Below, piece after piece: positions 57,249 to 64,000 of a stretch of DNA of 64,000 nt. How positions within the stretch are numbered: the stretch's first letter is position 1; each line of letters opens with the position of its first letter. Below the pieces are notes generated by a model, which did not search any database, was not told where the DNA came from, and saw only the letters and a list, made by a program, of their open reading frames with translations. A program made the position numbers and the translations under genes. The DNA comes from Christensenella sp034926635 (GTDB taxonomy: Bacteria; Bacillota; Clostridia; Christensenellales; Christensenellaceae): the NCBI GenBank assembly GCA_034926635.1, contig JAYFQX010000007.1:62001-126000 (forward strand), given 5' to 3'.

Positions 57249-57276
57249 TTGAATATTTTTCTAGAAATGGTATAAT
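57249..57276 (+). promoter_or_regulatory. Promoter of rqcP-ispDF
   Basis: TTGAAT (57249-57254), a 16-bp spacer and TATAAT (57271-57276) with TGG in front (extended -10). Confidence 0.75.
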
Positions 57277-57336
57277 AATTTGGTATACCCGTGTGCTTTT
57301 TGCATTGGGATTACAATAAATATGAGGTTTGTGGAT

Positions 57337-57579
57337 TTGAGACTGGATAAATATTTGAAAGTATCGAGGCTGATTAAACGTCGGACTGTCGCCCAATCTG
57401 CTTGTAGCGGGGCACGTGTTTTAGTAAATGGAAAAACACAAAAAAGCAGTTATACCGTAAAAATCGGTGATGAAATAACAATTGAATTTGGGTCGAAACC
57501 TTTAAAAGTACGCGTTCTTGCTTTGCTGGAAACAACAAAAAAACAAGAGGCGGACGGAATGTATGAGGTAATAGAATAA
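57337..57579 (+). CDS. rqcP: RqcP (YabO), S4-domain ribosome quality control factor
   Basis: Small S4 protein that works with RqcH in C-terminal alanine tailing on stalled 50S subunits in Bacillus. TTG 57337 gives about 80 residues beginning MRLDKYLKVSRLIKRRTVAQ, exactly where the Bacillus protein begins; GAGG lies 9 bp upstream. GARVLVNGKTQKSSYTVKIG is the RNA-binding core, and ETTKKQEADGMYEVIE the usual end. ATG 57322 is in frame but less likely. It precedes ispDF by 2 bp. Confidence 0.93.
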   Translation: MRLDKYLKVSRLIKRRTVAQSACSGARVLVNGKTQKSSYTVKIGDEITIEFGSKPLKVRVLALLETTKKQEADGMYEVIE

Positions 57580-57581
57580 AA

Positions 57582-58748
57582 ATGAAACTTTGTGCGATTA
57601 TTCTGGCCGCAGGAAGCGGCAGGCGGATGGAGATTGATTCCAACAAGGTGTTTATTAAATTCGAAGAACAAAGCGCGGTAATACGTTGTATCAAGGCATT
57701 TGGAAAAACTGATTTATTTTCGGATGTTATCGTTGTTTGTAAGCAGGAAGAACAGGAAATTGTAAGACGCAAGGTAGATAAATATGTGCGAGGAAAAGAA
57801 AGCATCATAATCTGTGAAGGCGGAAGCGAACGCCAGTATTCTGTGCGTAATGCCATGCGGTTGGTTCCGGAGGGAACAGATATCATTGTAGTGCATGATG
57901 CGGCACGTTGTTTTGTAACGGAACGTATTATCCGTGATTGCGTTTCCAGTGCGATTCGTCACGGGAGTGGTGTAGCGGCTGTCGCAGCTACGGATACGAT
58001 CAAGCGTGCAAAAGACGGCATTGTGACAGAAACACTTCCGCGGGAAGAATTAGTATGTGTACAGACGCCGCAGGCATTTCGTACGGAAATATTGAGAAAG
58101 GCATACGAAAAAGCCGATAAAGACGGATTTTTGGGTACGGACGATGCATCTCTTGTGGAGAGACTTGGAAATAAGGTTCATGTTGTCACAGGTTCGCCTG
58201 ACAATATTAAGTTGACGACCAGAAAAGACGTCGACCAAGGAAAACAAATTGTAAAACAGCAGCAATCATCGGATTTGCGGATTGGCAATGGGTTTGACGT
58301 ACATCAATTTGCGCAGGGACGAAAGCTTGTTTTGGGAGGCGTACAAATCCCGAGTGAATATGGATTGGAAGGGCATTCGGATGCGGATGTGCTGGTGCAT
58401 GCTATCATGGATGCGCTCCTTGGTGCGGCGCGCCTGGGGGATATCGGCGGTTTGTTCCCCGATAGTGATCCGCAATATAAAGACATTTATTCGATTAAAC
58501 TATTGCGCGAGATAGGCGATCTGTTGCGCAAATATGGCTATAAGATTATTAATATTGATAGTACGGTGATTATGCAGCGACCGAAAATCAATGAATACAG
58601 AGAACAGATGATGGAAAACATTGCGTCGGCGCTCGACATGACAAAAGAATACGTCAATGTGAAGGCAACGACGACGGAGTATTTGGGAGCTGTTGGGCGA
58701 GGAGAAGGCGCTGCCGCACAGGCGGTATGCATCCTGCAGAAGCAGTAA
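57582..58748 (+). CDS. ispDF: Bifunctional IspD/IspF fusion (MEP pathway)
   Basis: 388 residues catalysing two non-consecutive steps of isoprenoid synthesis. IspD (about 1-225): CAIILAAGSGRRMEIDSNKV, VVHDAARCFVTERII and VQTPQAFRTEILRKAYEKAD. IspF (about 230-388): RIGNGFDVHQFAQGRKLVLG with the zinc ligands Asp and His, GLEGHSDADVLVHAIMDALL, LGDIGGLFPDSD and KATTTEYLGAVGRGEG. In most Firmicutes these are separate genes. Co-transcribed with rqcP. Confidence 0.95.
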   Translation: MKLCAIILAAGSGRRMEIDSNKVFIKFEEQSAVIRCIKAFGKTDLFSDVIVVCKQEEQEIVRRKVDKYVRGKESIIICEGGSERQYSVRNAMRLVPEGTDIIVVHDAARCFVTERIIRDCVSSAIRHGSGVAAVAATDTIKRAKDGIVTETLPREELVCVQTPQAFRTEILRKAYEKADKDGFLGTDDASLVERLGNKVHVVTGSPDNIKLTTRKDVDQGKQIVKQQQSSDLRIGNGFDVHQFAQGRKLVLGGVQIPSEYGLEGHSDADVLVHAIMDALLGAARLGDIGGLFPDSDPQYKDIYSIKLLREIGDLLRKYGYKIINIDSTVIMQRPKINEYREQMMENIASALDMTKEYVNVKATTTEYLGAVGRGEGAAAQAVCILQKQ

Positions 58749-58754
58749 AGGCAT

Positions 58755-59942
58755 ATGAGGAAGAAACACAGGAAAAGAGGAACGTTGAGGCGTCCGATGG
58801 AGCCAAACAGGATCCGCAGAAGTAATGTGTGGTCTGTGCTTCGGTATATTATTTTATTTGCAGCGGTTGGCGCGGGTGTATTGGCGGTGATTCTATTTGG
58901 CTTTCCGTTAATAGAGGATCTTGTAAAAGGGGTTGATCCGACGCTGCGTTATCAGCCGAAGGTAGAAGCCGATTTTAACTTGCAGGATGAGCAGCTCCAG
59001 CAATCAACAGTAGTTCCGGAAGAGATGTATCTGCGGGACTATGCAGGGTTTAAGGTGCGGCTGAAAAATGAACCTTATATTGACGGAAACAGTATTATTT
59101 TCACAACACAAAGCGGGCAGGCAACCGCAGGCGAACTGGATAAGGTCATGATTTACAACACCGAAACGGAGGAAGTAAAAGAGTTAGCCGGTACGCAAAA
59201 AAAATATGATCGTTTTCTTTCCCCGATGTTATCCGGAAATATTGCCGTTTGGATTGACGCTTTAGATACTGGCGGCGGACGCATTGTGGGCTATAACATG
59301 GAAACGGGGGAACAGTTTTTAATCAAGGAATATGCCTATGCGCAACCCCAGCTTTCTCTTTCGGGAGAATTTTTGGCGTTTATGCAATGGGCGGGAGATA
59401 CCACCCAGAGGTTATATGTTTATAATATCAAAACGCGTGAAGCATCGACCGTAAAGCTTTACGAAACAAATATCGGCAACAGCGCGGTAAGTATTTCTGC
59501 AAATGATATGGTATGGGCAGAATATGGGGATGATGGGACTGGAACGTTAAAAAGGATCGCTTTTGGCGCGGATGGTACCTCAAAATACGAAAATTATGAT
59601 TTTGGGGCTGCAGTATATAACCCGAAAACCAATGGAAAAGATATTGTGTTTTCTACCAGTAAGGATATCATAAGTGGTTCGCTGATGTTGTCGGTAGGCG
59701 GCGGCACGCCGGTTAAAATTGCGGAGAATGTATTGAATTATGGGCTTGGGAGTAATTTTGTCGTATATACCAAAGACCAAAAAATCAATGTTTGTTATAC
59801 GGATGCACAAAGGACGCAGGTCTTGACAGCGGATATCAGCAAGAATATGCTCGGCTCGGTAAATAACAATGCAGTCTGTTATTATGATGTCACAGATAAC
59901 CAAGTGGCGGATGAAGTTGTGTGGTATGTGTATTTAGACTAG
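58755..59942 (+). CDS. Membrane-anchored beta-propeller-like protein, function unknown
   Basis: 395 residues: a basic N-terminus, one membrane helix (about 31-53), then an extracytoplasmic domain of repeating units of the form IIFTTQSG...VMIYNTETEE, NIAVWIDA...IVGYNMETGE, FLAFMQW...LYVYNIKTRE. These look like TolB/WD40-type propeller blades with a YNxxT turn. I know no specific family name. AAGGCAT precedes the ATG 6 bp after ispDF. The same operon continues to radA. Confidence 0.75.
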   Translation: MRKKHRKRGTLRRPMEPNRIRRSNVWSVLRYIILFAAVGAGVLAVILFGFPLIEDLVKGVDPTLRYQPKVEADFNLQDEQLQQSTVVPEEMYLRDYAGFKVRLKNEPYIDGNSIIFTTQSGQATAGELDKVMIYNTETEEVKELAGTQKKYDRFLSPMLSGNIAVWIDALDTGGGRIVGYNMETGEQFLIKEYAYAQPQLSLSGEFLAFMQWAGDTTQRLYVYNIKTREASTVKLYETNIGNSAVSISANDMVWAEYGDDGTGTLKRIAFGADGTSKYENYDFGAAVYNPKTNGKDIVFSTSKDIISGSLMLSVGGGTPVKIAENVLNYGLGSNFVVYTKDQKINVCYTDAQRTQVLTADISKNMLGSVNNNAVCYYDVTDNQVADEVVWYVYLD

Positions 59943-59961
59943 AGGAAAGAAAGGGGCGTAT

Positions 59962-61308
59962 ATGGCAAAGCTAAAGACACAGTTTGTTTGCGGGGAATGC
60001 GGTTATTCCAGTGGAAAATGGTCTGGGAAATGTCCGTCCTGCGGGCAGTGGAATACTATGGTAGAAGAAGTAGTAGATGCCTCTCCCGCGGCAAGAAAAT
60101 CGGCAACGCCCGCAAAAATTATTACCTTTGATAAAATAAAAACCCAGGAAGGGAAACGCTTTTGTACTGGAATCGGAGAATTTGACCGCGTACTTGGCGG
60201 AGGGGTCGTTCCTGGGGGCGTATGTCTTGCCGGAGGAGAACCTGGAATCGGGAAATCTACTCTTTTTTTGCAAATCGCTGATAAACTGACGGCGCAGGGA
60301 AAGGTGCTATATGTTTCCGGAGAAGAATCCCCGGCGCAGATTAAGATGCGGGCACAGCGCCTTGGAATAGCGGAAAACATTTTCTTGATGGCGGAAACAG
60401 AAGTAGGCAGCATCCTTGCGGGGATTGAAGAGCTGAAACCGGCTTTTTTGATTGTAGATTCTATCCAAACGCTGTATGACGCGAATCTGTCTTCCGCGCC
60501 GGGAAGCGTTGCACAGGTTAGGGGATGCGCGTCCGCGCTGACGCAGGCTGCAAAGCGTATGGGGATCGCATCTTTTATTATCGGTCATGTCACCAAAGAA
60601 GGCGCGATCGCTGGACCGCGGGTGCTTGAGCATATCGTGGATACGGTTCTTTATTTTGAGGGAGAGCGTACTTCGAACCTGCGTATTTTACGCGCTGTAA
60701 AGAACCGTTTTGGTTCAACTGATGAAATCGGTGTGTTTGAAATGCGGGATGTGGGCATGATGGAAGTTAAAAATCCGACGATGCTGTTTGAAAGCGATTT
60801 TTTAAGCGGGCTTTCCGGCATTTCCGTTTTTGCGGCGACACAAGGAACGCGTCCGATGCTGCTGGAAATCCAATCGCTATGTTCTCATACGCAATTGACA
60901 ATTCCCCGCAGGCTGTGTTCGGGGATAGATGCAAACAGGCTTTATATGATTTGTGCAGTGCTGGAAAAGAAGATCGGGCTGAAGCTATATAATCAGGATA
61001 TTTTCGTTAATGTTGCCGGCGGGATCAAAGTAAGCGAATATGCGGCAGATCTTGCTATGGCGGTTTCGATTGTATCGTCGATGCGCAATCTTCCCGTACC
61101 AAGGGATACAGCGTTTATAGGTGAGATCGGGCTCTCCGGGGAGATCAGGCATGTTGCACAGCTTTCCAAGCGCGTGGCGGAATGCGTGAAAATGGGGGCA
61201 AAACGGGTGTTTGTTCCATCATGCAGCATGGAAAAAAATATGGGAAACAAAATGCTTGCGGTAGAAGGCGTGGTAACGCTTTCCGATGTTTTTGAAAAAG
61301 TTTTTTAA
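59962..61308 (+). CDS. radA: DNA repair ATPase RadA (Sms)
   Basis: RecA-like helicase active in recombination intermediates and branch migration. 448 residues: N-terminal zinc finger CGECGYSSGKWSGKCPSCGQ, Walker A AGGEPGIGKSTLFLQ, KNRFGSTDEIGVFEM (the RadA KNRFG motif) and a C-terminal Lon-like domain (VNVAGGIKVSEYAADLAMAV). AAAGGGGC precedes the ATG. It is followed by yacL; the usual neighbour disA is absent. Confidence 0.96.
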   Translation: MAKLKTQFVCGECGYSSGKWSGKCPSCGQWNTMVEEVVDASPAARKSATPAKIITFDKIKTQEGKRFCTGIGEFDRVLGGGVVPGGVCLAGGEPGIGKSTLFLQIADKLTAQGKVLYVSGEESPAQIKMRAQRLGIAENIFLMAETEVGSILAGIEELKPAFLIVDSIQTLYDANLSSAPGSVAQVRGCASALTQAAKRMGIASFIIGHVTKEGAIAGPRVLEHIVDTVLYFEGERTSNLRILRAVKNRFGSTDEIGVFEMRDVGMMEVKNPTMLFESDFLSGLSGISVFAATQGTRPMLLEIQSLCSHTQLTIPRRLCSGIDANRLYMICAVLEKKIGLKLYNQDIFVNVAGGIKVSEYAADLAMAVSIVSSMRNLPVPRDTAFIGEIGLSGEIRHVAQLSKRVAECVKMGAKRVFVPSCSMEKNMGNKMLAVEGVVTLSDVFEKVF

Positions 61309-61451
61309 TGGATTCTGAAAATGTTCACATGCAAGACATAAAAATTGTTTAATATAATAAGAGAAGAACCTTATAATCCGGCATGGCGCCGGTGGAAAAA
61401 GGAATAATCAGGGAAATATGACTCATACTATAACAGGAAAGGAGATAAGAA

Positions 61452-62555
61452 ATGTTTTATAAACTGATGCGGCTTTTTGTTGCGGTACTGGGATTTTTAG
61501 TAGGACCGGGCATTGTGCTTCTGTGTGTGACCATCTATAATTATTTCGCCGCGACGGATTTATTTCTAAATTTTCAAACATGGGTGCCGTTTGTCATTTG
61601 TATTGTAAGTGGAATTATTTCTGGAATTATTTTTTTGGGATTATCCGGCAGACTGGCAAAAGCGTTTGAAAAGAATACGAAGACAATAGAGGCGAAATTG
61701 GATGCAACACCGACCATGACGCTTTTTTCCGGAACGATCGGTCTGATTGCGGGGCTTGTGGTGGCGGCGTTGATTTCAGTGATTATCGGCTTAATTCCGG
61801 TGGCGTGGATTTCTATCCCGCTTACCATTATGGACTATTTGATCTTTGGTTCCATCGGTCTTTCCATCGGCGTAAAGCGGAAGGTGGAAATTTCCGGGAT
61901 CTTTCACGGTAAAAAGCAGGGAAGTGCAAAAAACGCGGAGGCGAAACTGCACGGGAATGTAGTGTCACCTAAGATTCTTGATACCAGCGTTATTATTGAC
62001 GGCAGGATCTTTGATATCTGTAAAACCGGGATGTTTGAAGGCGAGATTATCGTACCGGAATTTGTGCTCAAGGAACTTCAAAAAATTGCTGATTCTTCCG
62101 ACGGCATGAAAAGGACGCGCGGACGGCGCGGACTTGATATCCTGGGGGAGATGCAAAAAGAAGCGAAAATCCCGCTTAAGGTTTTAGATATTGATTATGA
62201 GGACGTACCGGAAGTTGATATTAAACTGCTGAAGCTTGCTAGGGATATTGGCGGAACAGTGGTAACAAATGATTATAACCTGAATAAGGTTGCAATGGTG
62301 CAGGATGTCGCAGTTTTCAATATCAATGAGCTGGCGAATGCAGTAAAACCCATTTTGATTTCTGGAGAAGAGCTGCAAGCCACTATCGTCAAGGACGGGA
62401 AGGAACAAAACCAGGGGATTGCATATCTGGAGGACGGGACGATGATTGTTGTAGAAGGCGCTCGCGGCATGATTGGACAGACGATGCAGGTAATTGTAAC
62501 AAGCGTACTGCAGACTGCTGCCGGGCGAATGATCTTTGCGAAAATGAAAGTGTGA
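61452..62555 (+). CDS. PIN/TRAM domain membrane protein (YacL family)
   Basis: 367 residues. Four N-terminal membrane helices (about 5-135), then a PIN ribonuclease-like domain (KILDTSVIIDGRIFDICKTG, LARDIGGTVVTNDYNLNKVA with the acidic sites) and a C-terminal TRAM domain (EQNQGIAYLEDGTMIVVEGA). The family lies next to radA across Firmicutes; the role is unproven, probably RNA cleavage or binding at the membrane. AAGGAGAT precedes the ATG. A terminator follows. Confidence 0.92.
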   Translation: MFYKLMRLFVAVLGFLVGPGIVLLCVTIYNYFAATDLFLNFQTWVPFVICIVSGIISGIIFLGLSGRLAKAFEKNTKTIEAKLDATPTMTLFSGTIGLIAGLVVAALISVIIGLIPVAWISIPLTIMDYLIFGSIGLSIGVKRKVEISGIFHGKKQGSAKNAEAKLHGNVVSPKILDTSVIIDGRIFDICKTGMFEGEIIVPEFVLKELQKIADSSDGMKRTRGRRGLDILGEMQKEAKIPLKVLDIDYEDVPEVDIKLLKLARDIGGTVVTNDYNLNKVAMVQDVAVFNINELANAVKPILISGEELQATIVKDGKEQNQGIAYLEDGTMIVVEGARGMIGQTMQVIVTSVLQTAAGRMIFAKMKV

Positions 62556-62574
62556 CGATAAGAATGAGACAGAA

Positions 62575-62607
62575 AGACAGGACGGAATACAGCCCGTCCT
62601 GTCTTTT
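62575..62607 (+). terminator. Terminator after yacL
   Basis: AGACAGGACGG pairs with CCGTCCTGTCT, followed by TTT. Confidence 0.92.
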
Positions 62608-62652
62608 GTGATTAACGACAAAATTATTAAAATAAAAAGCAAAAAATAGTTC

Positions 62653-62681
62653 TTGACATCTTGATTTCCGTGTGATAATAT
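62653..62681 (+). promoter_or_regulatory. Promoter of rpoB
   Basis: TTGACA (62653-62658), a 17-bp spacer and TAATAT (62676-62681). No rplJ-rplL lies upstream, so rpoB has its own promoter here. Confidence 0.7.
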
Positions 62682-62689
62682 AGTAAACT

Positions 62690-62827
62690 GCATTAGCATA
62701 GTTGTACTGTGGAAAATTGTCCCTATGTGATTTCCGGCAGACATGCCGCAATCGCCTCTATAGAGCGCTTTTTTTGCAGCAGCGATGCTCGTGGCAAAGT
62801 ATGTGTTAAGTAATCAATTTTAATATA
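62690..62827 (+). promoter_or_regulatory. Untranslated leader of rpoB
   Basis: About 140 nt. CGGCA/TGCCG (62735-62748) makes a tight hairpin, and CTCTATAGAG (62756-62765) followed by seven T at 62769-62775 looks like a weak attenuator. No reading frame of note. Confidence 0.45.
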
Positions 62828-62837
62828 GGAGTTGTTG

Positions 62838-64000
62838 TTGAGTATGCACGAAGTTAAGTTTGGAACAAATAAGAGGATGAGCTTTTCCAAGATCAAAGAA
62901 GTTCTAGACATGCCGGACTTAATCGAAATCCAAAAGAACTCTTACAAAAGATTTTTGGAGGAAGGACTGGGTGAAGTACTGCAAGACATTTCCCCTATTA
63001 CCGATTATTCCGAAAATTTAGTTTTAGAGTTTGTAGACTACAGAATCTTAGACACTCCCAAATATGATGTGGAGGAATGCAAGGAGAGGGACGTAAATTA
63101 TGCGGCTCCTTTAAAGGTGCAGGTTCGTTTGCTGAACAAGGAAACGGGCGAGGTAAAAGAGCAGGAAGTCTTTATGGGAGATTTTCCCCTGATGACAGAA
63201 AAAGGTACTTTTATCATCAATGGCGCAGAGCGTGTTATTGTTTCGCAGCTTGTCCGCAGCCCTGGCGTTTATTATGGCGAAGCAAAGGATAAAACCGGGA
63301 AGGATCTATTCAGTTCAACGGTTATCCCAAACCGAGGCGCGTGGCTTGAGTATGAAACGGACTCTAACGATTGCATGTATATCCGTGTGGACCGGACGCG
63401 TAAGCTTCCCGTCACTGTTTTTCTTCGTGCGATGGGGCTTTCTCAGGACAGCGACCTGCGCGAGTTTTTTGGGGATGACGAAAATATCGAGGCCACCATT
63501 AAAAAGGACAATACTTCCAATAAGGAAGAAGGCTTGATCGAAATTTACAAAAGGCTGCGTCCGGGTGAGCCGCCGACAGTGGAAAGCGCAAATATTTTGC
63601 TGACATCGTTATTTTTCGATCCAAAACGCTATGACCTTGCGCGTGTCGGACGGTATAAATTTAATAAAAAGCTGGCACTTGCAGACAGAATTACCGACCA
63701 AGTGGCGGCAACTAATGTTATCAACAAAGAAACCGGAGAACTGCTGGTTGCCGAAGGCGATGTGATTACCGCGAAAAAAGCGCTTGTAATTGAAAACGCA
63801 GGTATCAATATCGTAGATCTTTCGATTGGCGAAAATGTAGTGCGCGTTCACGGGAATAATTTCGTAGACGCATCTAAGCACCTCAGTTTTGATCCTGCTG
63901 ATGTTGGGATCAACGAGAAGGTATACTATCCGGCGTTAAAAGAGCTTTTGGATGAGTTCGGGTCAGATAAAAAGGTCTTAAAAGAAAAACTGGCGGAAAA
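62838..64000 (+). CDS. rpoB: RNA polymerase beta subunit, 5' part (runs off the window)
   Basis: About 387 codons, open to the window end. RMSFSKIKEVLDMPDLIEIQ, NSYKRFLEEGLGEVLQDISP, GDFPLMTEKGTFIINGAERV followed by IVSQLVRSPGVYY, and FDPKRYDLARVGRYKFNKKL are canonical RpoB. AGGAG at 62827-62831 fits TTG 62838 (6-bp spacing) better than ATG 62844 (12 bp). The rifampicin-region residues lie beyond the window. Confidence 0.95.
   Translation, partial: MSMHEVKFGTNKRMSFSKIKEVLDMPDLIEIQKNSYKRFLEEGLGEVLQDISPITDYSENLVLEFVDYRILDTPKYDVEECKERDVNYAAPLKVQVRLLNKETGEVKEQEVFMGDFPLMTEKGTFIINGAERVIVSQLVRSPGVYYGEAKDKTGKDLFSSTVIPNRGAWLEYETDSNDCMYIRVDRTRKLPVTVFLRAMGLSQDSDLREFFGDDENIEATIKKDNTSNKEEGLIEIYKRLRPGEPPTVESANILLTSLFFDPKRYDLARVGRYKFNKKLALADRITDQVAATNVINKETGELLVAEGDVITAKKALVIENAGINIVDLSIGENVVRVHGNNFVDASKHLSFDPADVGINEKVYYPALKELLDEFGSDKKVLKEKLAE

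Noticed and set aside
1..64000. CRISPR array or cas genes
   Set aside because: No regularly spaced repeats of suitable size and no cas-like protein anywhere in the window.

Overview
The window is a dense chromosomal stretch from a low-to-moderate G+C, Gram-positive-type anaerobe of the Clostridia. The evidence is a clostridial-order rnfCDGEAB operon, the mreC-mreD-PBP2-minCDE-rodA cell-shape block, the PurR repressor (a Firmicutes protein), SpoVG, the RqcP/MazG/Mfd/Pth block and a RadA-YacL-RpoB block. Gene content and order remind me of Christensenellaceae-like genomes, but that placement is an impression, not something I could test. Most of the window is core genome. I see no rRNA operon, CRISPR array, complete insertion sequence or prophage.

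Layout. 1-5.9 kb: the Rnf ferredoxin:NAD+ oxidoreductase and Maf. 5.9-7.5 kb: a small accessory island with a serine recombinase, three related imperfect palindromes and an unknown small gene. 7.5-12.3 kb: an AraC regulator divergent from a sugar-isomerase-like gene that sits in one tight operon with an unknown helical protein, SufS and SufE. 12.3-20.2 kb: a hydrogenase-regulator-like ACT protein, then MreC, MreD, PBP2, MinCDE and RodA. 20.2-25.2 kb: two TIGR-type proteins of the radical SAM pair, RNase G/E, L21 and L27. 25.3-28.8 kb: sugar kinase, SorC regulator and pentose-phosphate epimerase. 28.9-33.7 kb: two lipoproteins, RuvCAB and QueA. 33.8-38.4 kb: CysE, a membrane glycosyltransferase, two tandem CarD-like proteins, ferredoxin, cupin and a DtxR/MntR regulator. 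38.4-42.5 kb: a Feo iron-uptake operon with repeated operator-like boxes, an overlooked cysteine-rich FeoB companion, DUF2325 and DUF3793 proteins, and a possible type I toxin-antitoxin pair. 42.7-49.5 kb: tRNA-Pro, a PaaI thioesterase, MurC, PurR, SpoVG, a PaaK/ACT pair and GlmU. 49.4-64 kb: a 226-bp duplication unit, Pth, Mfd, a PrsA-like foldase, MazG, HU, RqcP, fused IspDF, a beta-propeller protein, RadA, YacL and the 5' part of rpoB.

The most interesting non-textbook structures are: (1) the recombinase with three 26-bp palindromes, one of which overlaps a promoter; (2) a short hydrophobic peptide convergent with a candidate antisense RNA; (3) a 59-bp exact duplication of the glmU 3' end flanking inserted DNA before pth; (4) loss of both the L27 N-terminal extension and its protease gene; (5) the sugar-isomerase/SufSE operon; and (6) a perfect inverted repeat overlapping the -35 box of the SorC-family regulator. 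Several genes have TTG starts that are clearly better than upstream alternatives, and I have corrected start sites where a promoter, terminator or Shine-Dalgarno sequence decides.
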